Made by a program: the position numbers and the translations under genes. A stretch of DNA of 7,819 bases from contig JADGON010000466.1 of the NCBI GenBank assembly GCA_017882945.1, positions 1 through 7,819 of the forward strand. Reading direction: 5' to 3'. Numbering within the stretch: the first letter of the stretch is position 1; each line of letters begins with the position of its first letter. This DNA is from Acidimicrobiia bacterium. Lineage in GTDB: Bacteria; Actinomycetota; Acidimicrobiia; IMCC26256; JAENVU01. Positions 1-5,955 of the stretch are shown piece by piece. The notes below the pieces were generated by a model. The model saw only the letters and a list, made by a program, of their open reading frames with translations. It searched no databases and was not told where the DNA came from.

Positions 1-551
1 AGGTCGGCGAAGTTGAGCGGCCCGATCGAAACGGGCGCGGCCGTGGCGGTGCCGGCGTGGCCACCCGTGAGGCTGTCCCAGTTGTTGAAGATCAGGTTGC
101 CGATGTAGAGCAACCCGACCGTCACGATCGCGAGGTAGTTGCCGCGCAGCCGGAGTGCGAACGGTCCGATCGCGGCGCCGATGAGCCCGCCGATGACTGC
201 GCAGAGCGGGAGCCACACGAGAAGCGGCATCTGCTGCTGGACGCCGAACCACGCGGCGACGTACGCGCCGACGCCGAGGAAGAACGCGTGACCGAGCGAG
301 ATCTGGCCCGTGTAGCCGGTCAGCAGGTTGAGCCCGATCGCGCCGATGGCCGCGAGCCCGCAGCGGGCGAGGACGTCGAGCCAGTAGTCGCTCAGGTACG
401 ACGGCGTCGCCACCCAGATGAGCGCGAGCAGTACCAGGAACGTGCGCTGCGACCGGCTCGGAGAAAGGCGCAGTCGGTCCTGGGCACGCCGAACGAGACT
501 TCGGCTCGGCCGGCCCCCCGCGGGACGGCCAGGGAGATGCAGGCGCGCCAT
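1..551 (-). CDS. livM: LIV-type ABC transporter permease LivM (3' part cut by the left edge)
   Basis: Inner-membrane permease of a branched-chain amino acid type (HAAT family) ABC importer, expected to pair with LivH. The N-terminal 183 residues are present and the C-terminus runs off the window. The first ~35 residues are Arg-rich and probably cytoplasmic. A hydrophobic segment follows at about 38-50. The family hallmark GLNLLTGYTGQISLGH is at 73-88 and continues into FFLGVGAY. Further hydrophobic stretches lie around 109-130 and 139-155. RGNYLAIVTV (136-145) and NNWDSLTGGHAG (156-167) match the usual LivM blocks. The ATG overlaps the livH stop as TGATG (sharing one base), which fixes the start and suggests coupled translation. 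It is the last operon gene visible. The substrate cannot be read from the permease. Confidence 0.93.
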   Translation of the reverse strand, partial: MARLHLPGRPAGGRPSRSLVRRAQDRLRLSPSRSQRTFLVLLALIWVATPSYLSDYWLDVLARCGLAAIGAIGLNLLTGYTGQISLGHAFFLGVGAYVAAWFGVQQQMPLLVWLPLCAVIGGLIGAAIGPFALRLRGNYLAIVTVGLLYIGNLIFNNWDSLTGGHAGTATAAPVSIGPLNFAD

Positions 552-1447
552 CAGACCCGCCGCACCTCTCGTTGGCCGAAGAGCCCGTAGGGCCGGACCA
601 GCAAGACGATCACCATGATGATGTACGGCAGCGCGAGATCGAAGCCGCTGCCCAGCCACGGCGCGTACTCGGGCTGGTACCCGGAGGCGAGCGACTGGGA
701 GAGCCCGATGACGAGCCCGCCGACGACTGCGCCCCCGGGCGAGTCGAGCCCGCCGAGGATGATCGCCGGCAACGCGGCCAGGGCCACGAGCTCGATGTCG
801 AGGCGCACGCCGCCACCGCCGCCTGCGAGCGTCACCCCGGCGAGCGCGGCCACCGCCCCGGCGATCGCCCAGGAGACGCCGATGACGAGACCGGCGCCGA
901 TGCCCTGCGCCAGCGCCGCTTCCTGATCCGAGGCGGTGGCGCGCATCGCGACGCCCATGCGCGAGTACTTGAAGTACAGGAAGAACACGATCAGGACCAC
1001 CGCGACGATGCCAAGCGTCCAGAAGTCGGCAACTGCGAGCGCGATGTCGCCCAGCTTGATCGAGCGGACTCCCCATGGGTCGCCGAGCGCCAACGGGTCC
1101 TGACCCCACACCACGGGGACGAGCTGCTCGATCAGGATCAGGATCCCGATGGTCACCATGATGATGACGAACGCAGGCCGTCCCACGAGCCGCCGCAGGA
1201 TCAGCGCCTCGACCAACGCGCCGACCATGGCTCCACCGATCATCGCGAGCACGACCGCGAGATAGAACGGCAGACCCCACGTCTGATGGAAGTTGTACGC
1301 CAGGTACGCGCCGATCATCACGAATCCGCCCTGAGCGAAGTTGATGACGCTCGTGGCGCGGTAGATCACGACGTATCCGAGCGCGACGAGCGCGTACTGG
1401 GCCCCGAGCGCGACCCCGGCAAAGCACAGCTCCAAGAACTTGGTCAT
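551..1447 (-). CDS. livH: LIV-type ABC transporter permease LivH
   Basis: Integral-membrane permease of the LIV/HAAT importer, 298 residues, a normal full length for LivH. Hydrophobic segments lie at about 8-30, 37-53, 59-85, 95-113, 143-160, 184-208, 219-233, 236-252 and 268-285. Family blocks are INFAQGGFVMIGAY (35-48), the cytoplasmic ATPase-contact loop MRATASDQEAALAQGIG (168-184), and ILGGLDSPGGAVVGGL (230-245). The C-terminus RPYGLFGQ is also typical. The ATG shares an ATGA overlap with the stop of the synthetase-like gene upstream, and the stop overlaps the livM start. The Shine-Dalgarno match is weak, so translation probably depends on coupling. It is expected to form the membrane channel with LivM, energised by LivG and LivF. 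Confidence 0.95.
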   Translation of the reverse strand: MTKFLELCFAGVALGAQYALVALGYVVIYRATSVINFAQGGFVMIGAYLAYNFHQTWGLPFYLAVVLAMIGGAMVGALVEALILRRLVGRPAFVIIMVTIGILILIEQLVPVVWGQDPLALGDPWGVRSIKLGDIALAVADFWTLGIVAVVLIVFFLYFKYSRMGVAMRATASDQEAALAQGIGAGLVIGVSWAIAGAVAALAGVTLAGGGGGVRLDIELVALAALPAIILGGLDSPGGAVVGGLVIGLSQSLASGYQPEYAPWLGSGFDLALPYIIMVIVLLVRPYGLFGQREVRRV

Positions 1448-3237
1448 GCCCGGTACATCTCTTCGACGAGGTCGGCGTGGAGCCGGAGAGCGGCAACGCG
1501 GCGGAGACGCCGCGTGTCGGTGACCTCGGCACCGAGCGCGAGCGGGCCGGGCAGCGCCCGGAACTCCCGCACCCGGGCCTCAGGCGGGAGCGCGTCGTTC
1601 GCCGCTGAGACGCCTCGCTCGAGCTCGCGGTGCAGCTCGGGCCACTCGAGCAGGTCTCGCAGCCCGCTGAACGGCGCCGAGCGCTCGGCGGCCCAGGCGA
1701 AGAGCTCCACCGGATCGAGCTCCAACAGCGCGCCGATGCTCGGCCGGCCGTCGCCGGTGACGATCGCCCGCCGCACCAGAGTCCCGTGCTCGAGCGCCGC
1801 GGCGACCGCAGCGGCATCGACGCGCGCACCGGAGGCCGTGACGATCAGGTCCTCGGCCCGTCCGACGAGGCGCACGAGCGAATCGTCGTCCAGCCACGCG
1901 CGATCGCCGGTGTGCAACCAGCCCTCGGCGTTGAGGGCGTCGGGCGCGATCTGGGCGCCGCGGGCGAAGAGCCCGGCATTCTCGTCGACGCGCACTTCGG
2001 TGGCCGCGACCGGCCGACCCACCGAGCCAGACCGCACGGCATCGGCCGGCTCCAGGGTGAGCAGCCCGCTTGCCTCCGCGGTTCCGTAGCACTGCCGGAC
2101 CACCACCCCGAGTGCTCCAAGTGCATCGGCGGTCTCGTCGGCGAGCGATGCGAGCGCGCTGAGCGGCGCTCGGGTGCGGTCGAGCCCCAACAGGACACGG
2201 ACGCGCCGGGTGCTGAGGCGTCCCGCGAGGAAACCCGGCCTCGCGCCGCTCCGCAGCGCCGTGAGGCGGTGGCGGCCGCGTCGGATGCCGCCGTCGAGCA
2301 CCTTCCGCTTCAACCAGCGGGTGCGTGAGCGCCGCTCCTCGGCCCGCTCGGCGAGGCGGTCCCAGAGGCTCGGCACCCCGAGCAGCACCATGGGTCGCAC
2401 TTCGCGCAGGTCGGCGAGCACGCCGCCCGGTCCGTCGCCGACGCTGACGACGGCGCCCACCAGTGGAGCGACGCCCGACGAGAGCACGTACTCGAGGACG
2501 TGGCTCGGTGGCAGGTACGAGAGGATCTCGTCGTCGCTCACGACGGGAATCCCGTTGGCGAGAGCGCGGGTGGCAGCCATCAGGTTCGCGTGGGTCAGCG
2601 TCACCGGCCGCGGCGCTCCCGAGCCGCCGACGGTCAGTGCGAGCAGCGCCGGTCCGTCGGGGGCGAGGCGGTCCGCCGACTCGCGCCACGAGTCGATCGC
2701 GTCCGTGTCGCCATCGAATCGCTCGAAGACGGTGACCAGTCGCGCCGGTGCCCCGGCCGTGGCCGGGATGCCGCGAGGGTCGACCACGAACACGTCGCGC
2801 AGCCTCGGCACCGAGGTGCGCGCCTCAAGGATGGTCGCGAGCTGCTCGGCGTCCTCGGCGATCGCGATCTGGACGTCGGCGCCGGCGAGCAGTGCGCCGA
2901 ACTCCGGCGCGGGCCGCCCAGGGTGCAACGACACCACGACCGCACCTATCCCCTGCAGACCGAGCCCGGCTGCCGCGGCCTCCATGCCGGGGCCGACGAT
3001 CATGGCCACGCGGGAGCCGGGCTCGACCCCGCGGCTCGCGAATCCGGCGGCGTACCCGGCGGCGCGCGCCTCGAGCTGTGCCCAACTGATCTCGGTCCAG
3101 AGCCCGAGCCGCTTCTGCCTCCACGCCACGCGATCGGGTGAGACGACTGCCCGGGCCGCAAGCAGCGCGGGGAGCGAGGACGCCGCGGCCGGCCCGGCGA
3201 TGTGGCTGGTGTCGCCTGCGGTCACGACGGCGCTCAT
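1444..3237 (-). CDS. AMP-binding (acyl-CoA synthetase-like) protein with altered core motifs
   Basis: ANL-superfamily adenylate-forming protein of about 597 residues, the size of long-chain acyl-CoA synthetases. That family makes an acyl-AMP from a carboxylate and ATP, then an acyl-CoA. Numbering below is from the alternative GTG at 3261. The phosphate-binding loop aligns without gaps but is changed: LTVGGSGAPRP (209-219) against the usual YTSGTTGxPKG. The A5 region reads YGTAEASG (392-399), keeping the Glu. A7 HTGD (450-453) and A8 GRAEDLI (467-473) are well kept. The A10 region, which normally carries the catalytic Lys, reads EVTDTRRLRR (579-588) with Arg and no Lys. Activity may therefore be altered or lost. 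I chose the ATG at 3237 because GGGGG lies 5 nt upstream. The GTG at 3261 would overlap livG by 8 bp and has no good ribosome site. AMP-binding genes inside liv-type operons are known and suggest import coupled to CoA activation of a carboxylic acid. Confidence 0.88.
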   Translation of the reverse strand: MSAVVTAGDTSHIAGPAAASSLPALLAARAVVSPDRVAWRQKRLGLWTEISWAQLEARAAGYAAGFASRGVEPGSRVAMIVGPGMEAAAAGLGLQGIGAVVVSLHPGRPAPEFGALLAGADVQIAIAEDAEQLATILEARTSVPRLRDVFVVDPRGIPATAGAPARLVTVFERFDGDTDAIDSWRESADRLAPDGPALLALTVGGSGAPRPVTLTHANLMAATRALANGIPVVSDDEILSYLPPSHVLEYVLSSGVAPLVGAVVSVGDGPGGVLADLREVRPMVLLGVPSLWDRLAERAEERRSRTRWLKRKVLDGGIRRGRHRLTALRSGARPGFLAGRLSTRRVRVLLGLDRTRAPLSALASLADETADALGALGVVVRQCYGTAEASGLLTLEPADAVRSGSVGRPVAATEVRVDENAGLFARGAQIAPDALNAEGWLHTGDRAWLDDDSLVRLVGRAEDLIVTASGARVDAAAVAAALEHGTLVRRAIVTGDGRPSIGALLELDPVELFAWAAERSAPFSGLRDLLEWPELHRELERGVSAANDALPPEARVREFRALPGPLALGAEVTDTRRLRRVAALRLHADLVEEMYRA

Positions 3238-3253
3238 CGGTGCCCCCGCTCGG

Positions 3254-4069
3254 TCATGCACCGCCGCCGAGGTACGCCTCGATCACGGAGGGGTCGTTCT
3301 GGATGACCGCCGGCGGCCCGACGGCAGTCACCTCGCCGAAGTTGAGGGCGAGCACCCGGTCCGCGAGATCCATGACGAGATGCATGTCGTGCTCGACGAG
3401 GATCATCGTCAGCCCCAGCTCGGCCCGCAGCGCCAGGATCGTGCGCGCCATCGCTTCGGTCTCCTCGACGTTCATGCCCGCCACCGGCTCATCGAGGAGC
3501 AGCAGCTTCGGGTCCATCGCGAGCGCGCGGCCGAGCTCGATGCGCTTCTGCACCCCGTACGGCAGGGTCGCCACCGGTATCCCCCGGTACGCGCCGAGCA
3601 TCAGCATCTCGGCAATCTCCTCGCAGGGGCGGCGATGCTCCACCTCCTCCCGCTTGGCCCGCCCGACCCACGCCATCCCGGACAAGAGCCCGGTGCGCAT
3701 CAGGTGGTGGCGACCCAGCATCAGGTTGTCGATCACGTCGAGGTTGGCGAACAGGGCCAGGTTCTGGAACGTTCGGGCCAGCCCCCGCGACGCGATCGCC
3801 GCCGGCCGCCGCCCGGCCAGCTCGACGCCATCGAGCACGATCGACCCGGTCTGGGGCCGGTAGGCCCCGTTGAGGCAGTTGAAGATCGAGGTCTTGCCGG
3901 CGCCGTTCGGCCCGATGATCGCGAACAGCTCACCGGAGAAGACCTCGAAGTCGACCCTCGTCAACGTGTTGATGCCACCGAACCGCAACGTGAGGTCGGA
4001 GACCACGAGCAATGGAACCGGGCCCGGCTCGACCCCGGCATCCAATCCGGACGTGACGGCGGCCGGCAT
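3254..4069 (-). CDS. livG: LIV-type ABC transporter ATP-binding protein LivG
   Basis: Cytoplasmic ATPase of the importer, one of two distinct nucleotide-binding subunits. Numbering is from the alternative GTG at 4081 (275 residues); from the preferred ATG at 4069 it is 271. Walker A GPNGAGKT is at 57-64 and the Q-loop RTFQN has Gln at 106. The signature is LPYGVQKR (173-180), the LPYG form typical of LivG rather than LSGGQ. Walker B LLLLDEP is at 193-199 and the H-loop VEHDM has His at 231. The C-terminus EAYLGGG is also typical. The ATG at 4069 makes a TGATG overlap with the livF stop, the same arrangement as livH/livM, and has a weak GGA 7 nt upstream. The GTG at 4081 lacks a ribosome site. 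All catalytic motifs are intact. Confidence 0.95.
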   Translation of the reverse strand: MPAAVTSGLDAGVEPGPVPLLVVSDLTLRFGGINTLTRVDFEVFSGELFAIIGPNGAGKTSIFNCLNGAYRPQTGSIVLDGVELAGRRPAAIASRGLARTFQNLALFANLDVIDNLMLGRHHLMRTGLLSGMAWVGRAKREEVEHRRPCEEIAEMLMLGAYRGIPVATLPYGVQKRIELGRALAMDPKLLLLDEPVAGMNVEETEAMARTILALRAELGLTMILVEHDMHLVMDLADRVLALNFGEVTAVGPPAVIQNDPSVIEAYLGGGA

Positions 4070-4881
4070 CACGGCATCCACGGCCGAACGCGCGACGTCG
4101 GCGCCAGCGTCGTGAACGAATGTCGGGGGCCTTCGCTCGCGCCGAGATAGAGGCGGCGAATCTCGGGGTCGTCGAGCAGCTCGGGTCCAGGGCCCTCGCG
4201 CACGACGCGCCCCGTCTCGAGGACGTACGCGTGATGCGCGATCGACAATGCCATCGACGCGTTCTGTTCGACGAGCAGGACGCTGGTGCCGGTGCGGTTG
4301 ATCGCCGCGATGATGTCGCGGATCTTCTCGACGATCATCGGTGCCAGCCCGAGCGAGGGCTCGTCGAGCAACAGCAGTCGAGGGGCGGCCATGAGCGCCC
4401 GCGCGATCGCGAGCATCTGTTGTTCACCCCCGGACAGGTAGCCGGCCTGGCTTCGTCGCCGTTCGCCCAGTACGGGGAAGAGTTCGAGGACGTGCTCGTA
4501 GGTCGACCGGATCCCGCTGCGGTCGCGCCGGGTGAACGCGCCGGCGCGCAGGTTCTCCTCCACCGTGAGCTCGCCGAAGATCCGCCGGCCCTCCATCACC
4601 TGCGCGAGCCCCCGACGCACGACCGAGGCGGGTTTGGCCCGCTCGATCCGTACACCATCGAGCAGGATCATCCCCGAGGTGACCGACCCTTGCTGCACGC
4701 CCAGCAAGCCCGAACATGCGCGGAGCAACGTCGTCTTGCCCGCGCCGTTCGCGCCCAGCATGGCGACGATCGCGCCCGTCGGGACCTCGAGGCTGACACC
4801 TCGTAAGACATGGATCGCCTCGCCGTACACCACGTCGATGTCGTGCACCCGCAGAATGGGTTGCTCTCGCTCGCTCGACAT
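4069..4881 (-). CDS. livF: LIV-type ABC transporter ATP-binding protein LivF
   Basis: Second cytoplasmic ATPase of the importer, 270 residues, and the first gene of the operon. Walker A GANGAGKT is at 43-50 and the Q-loop QVMEGRRIF starts at Gln 94. The signature LSGGEQQ is at 149-155 and Walker B LLLLDEP at 169-175. The H-loop position is VEQN with Gln 206 in place of His, which is normal for LivF. The family usually ends soon after a YLG motif; here YLG (245-247) is followed by about 23 extra residues, which overlap the start of livG and may be a simple read-on. The ATG has only a poor Shine-Dalgarno match, consistent with the near-leaderless promoter proposed just upstream. Confidence 0.95.
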   Translation of the reverse strand: MSSEREQPILRVHDIDVVYGEAIHVLRGVSLEVPTGAIVAMLGANGAGKTTLLRACSGLLGVQQGSVTSGMILLDGVRIERAKPASVVRRGLAQVMEGRRIFGELTVEENLRAGAFTRRDRSGIRSTYEHVLELFPVLGERRRSQAGYLSGGEQQMLAIARALMAAPRLLLLDEPSLGLAPMIVEKIRDIIAAINRTGTSVLLVEQNASMALSIAHHAYVLETGRVVREGPGPELLDDPEIRRLYLGASEGPRHSFTTLAPTSRVRPWMP

Positions 4882-4890
4882 CGTTTCGGA

Positions 4891-4919
4891 ACCCTACGGC
4901 GGACGCAGTACCACCTCAA
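4891..4919 (-). promoter_or_regulatory. Candidate promoter of the liv operon, near-leaderless
   Basis: On the minus strand a -35-like TTGAGG (4919-4914) and a -10-like TAGGGT (4896-4891, TANNNT form) are exactly 17 nt apart. The -10 ends 9 nt before the livF ATG. A start site 6-8 nt downstream of the -10 would fall on, or within a few bases of, the ATG. The transcript would then be leaderless or nearly so, which agrees with the lack of a good ribosome site for livF. Leaderless mRNAs are common in actinobacteria. This is a motif match only. Confidence 0.45.
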
Positions 4920-5017
4920 GGGATCGAATGACGCCAGGGGTCAGGTCCAGATGTCGGTCGAGGTGGCGTGATCTGAGGGCGCGCGAGCGGAGGGTCGGGC
5001 ACTGTCGTTGATGTCTC

Positions 5018-5278
5018 TCAACCGGTGAAGCGCGGGAACTCTCGAGCAAACAGCGCGATGCACTCGGGACGTGGCTTCGTGGAGCAGCCGGGGCAGGTGA
5101 TCGGATCGACGCCGCGCAGATTGCCGTGAGCCTCCTGCCAGCAGTGGCCGCACGACTGGCACAACCAGTGGACGACCTCACAATCGGCGACCCGGGCAAG
5201 CGGCGCGGCCCCACACTGCGGGCAGATTCGGGGATCATGCCCGGCGTGCATCGGGGTGGTGTCGGGAAAGAGTTCCAT
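5018..5278 (-). CDS. Small zinc-ribbon-like protein, function unknown
   Basis: An 86-residue protein with a Cys pattern typical of structural zinc binding: CPQC (19-22), CQSCGHC (40-46) and CPGC (62-65), plus single Cys at 33 and 73. The first two CxxC pairs could form one zinc ribbon and the third a partial second site. There is no signal peptide or membrane segment, so it is probably cytoplasmic. I do not recognise the family. The ATG at 5278 is preferred because GGGGGG lies 4 nt upstream; the GTG at 5290 has no ribosome site. The stop lies 136 nt before livF, and the livF promoter candidate sits in that gap, so co-transcription with the transporter is not implied. A DNA-, RNA- or protein-binding accessory role is possible but not shown. 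Confidence 0.6.
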   Translation of the reverse strand: MELFPDTTPMHAGHDPRICPQCGAAPLARVADCEVVHWLCQSCGHCWQEAHGNLRGVDPITCPGCSTKPRPECIALFAREFPRFTG

Positions 5279-5384
5279 GGCGCCCCCCACAGTTCGCTTA
5301 CGGTCACTGTGCGCCGAGCAGCCGCGGCGACGCCAGAGGCGGACGTCACATTCCGGTGGCTGACTCGCGGCAACGGGTCTCCGT

Positions 5385-5414
5385 TTGGCCGCCTGACCGC
5401 TTGGTGCCTGACCG
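5385..5414. repeat. Imperfect tandem direct repeat between the SnoaL and zinc-ribbon genes
   Basis: Two adjacent copies read TTGGCCGCCTGACCG (5385-5399) and TTGGTGCCTGACCG (5401-5414). They share TTGG and the 9-mer GCCTGACCG and differ by one base and one indel. They lie about 110-135 bp upstream of the zinc-ribbon start, so they could be a direct-repeat operator for that gene. They could equally be a chance local duplication. Confidence 0.35.
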
Positions 5415-5478
5415 GTCGCGCGTCGCGGTCAACCGAGCAGCCGCGCACGGGCCATCCGGCGATCGCGGCGTGCGTGCT

Positions 5479-5955
5479 TCAACGCCCGGAAGCGAAGTAC
5501 TCCGATTCCGGGCGGAAGAAGTACAGCGTCTCGCCCGAGAACCTCTGGGCGTCCGGGTCCCACGGGAACATGTTGTTGAGTCGCCACTTCACGGTTTGGC
5601 CCACCTGGTCCACGCCCAGGAACGGCTGCCGTTGGTGCGCGGTCATCGTGGCGTTCGACATCACACCTTGAGGACCGATGACGACGTCGTGGACCTCCCA
5701 CTGGTTGTCGGGGAACGCGCCGAGGAAGGCCGCGTAGAAGGCACGCGCTCCCTCGCTCCCTTCCCAGCGCTGCCCTGACTGCGGATGCTCGTACACGCAG
5801 TCCGTCGTCATCGTCTCGAGGACCCCGTCGATGTCGCCCGCGAGCTCGCGCTCGCAGTGGCGGAGAAACGCCGAGCGGACCCCGTCGTACTGCGCCTGGG
5901 TGATCTCGCGCTGCACGCGTTGCTCGAGCGTCGTCACGGTCACTCTGGCTGCCAC
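5479..5955 (-). CDS. SnoaL-like / NTF2-fold protein, 5' end at a probable breakpoint
   Basis: A 158-residue protein of the SnoaL-like branch of the NTF2 superfamily, small cone-shaped alpha+beta barrels that act as cyclases, isomerases, hydrolases or ligand binders. Typical elements in order are the N-terminal helix (LEQRVQREITQAQYDGV), ELAGDIDGVLETMTTDCVYEHP, then GSEGARAFYAAFLGAFPDNQW. Beta strands rich in aromatic residues follow (RLNNMFPWD, GETLYFFRPE). The specific reaction cannot be told. The start is uncertain. GTG at 5955 has GGAGAGG 6 nt upstream, but that stretch also encodes a conserved motif of the opposite-strand Ig gene. The recognisable family sequence begins only at the GTG at 5937. 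The frame stays open to an ATG at 6021, but that extension is antisense to the Ig domain and unlikely to be native. Confidence 0.8.
   Translation of the reverse strand: MAARVTVTTLEQRVQREITQAQYDGVRSAFLRHCERELAGDIDGVLETMTTDCVYEHPQSGQRWEGSEGARAFYAAFLGAFPDNQWEVHDVVIGPQGVMSNATMTAHQRQPFLGVDQVGQTVKWRLNNMFPWDPDAQRFSGETLYFFRPESEYFASGR
5933..5943. other. Probable breakpoint between two unrelated genes
   Basis: The 11-mer gtcacggtcac holds both the first family-like residues of the plus-strand Ig protein (VTVTL) and the apparent start region of the minus-strand SnoaL protein (GTG codons at 5943 and 5937). Left of it the plus frame is antisense to SnoaL and unlike any Ig domain. Right of it the minus frame is antisense to Ig coding sequence. 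The same 11-mer occurs at 6197-6207 and 6794-6804, each time in an Ig-domain strand. A join at microhomology or an assembly chimera explains this better than normal gene order. Confidence 0.55.

Noticed and set aside
572..2089. Long plus-strand open frames across livH and the AMP-binding gene (and similar ones at 2174-4150)
   Set aside because: They are antisense to well-supported genes, have Arg/Ala/Pro/Ser-rich low-complexity translations with no domain signal, and are expected as shadows in very GC-rich DNA.
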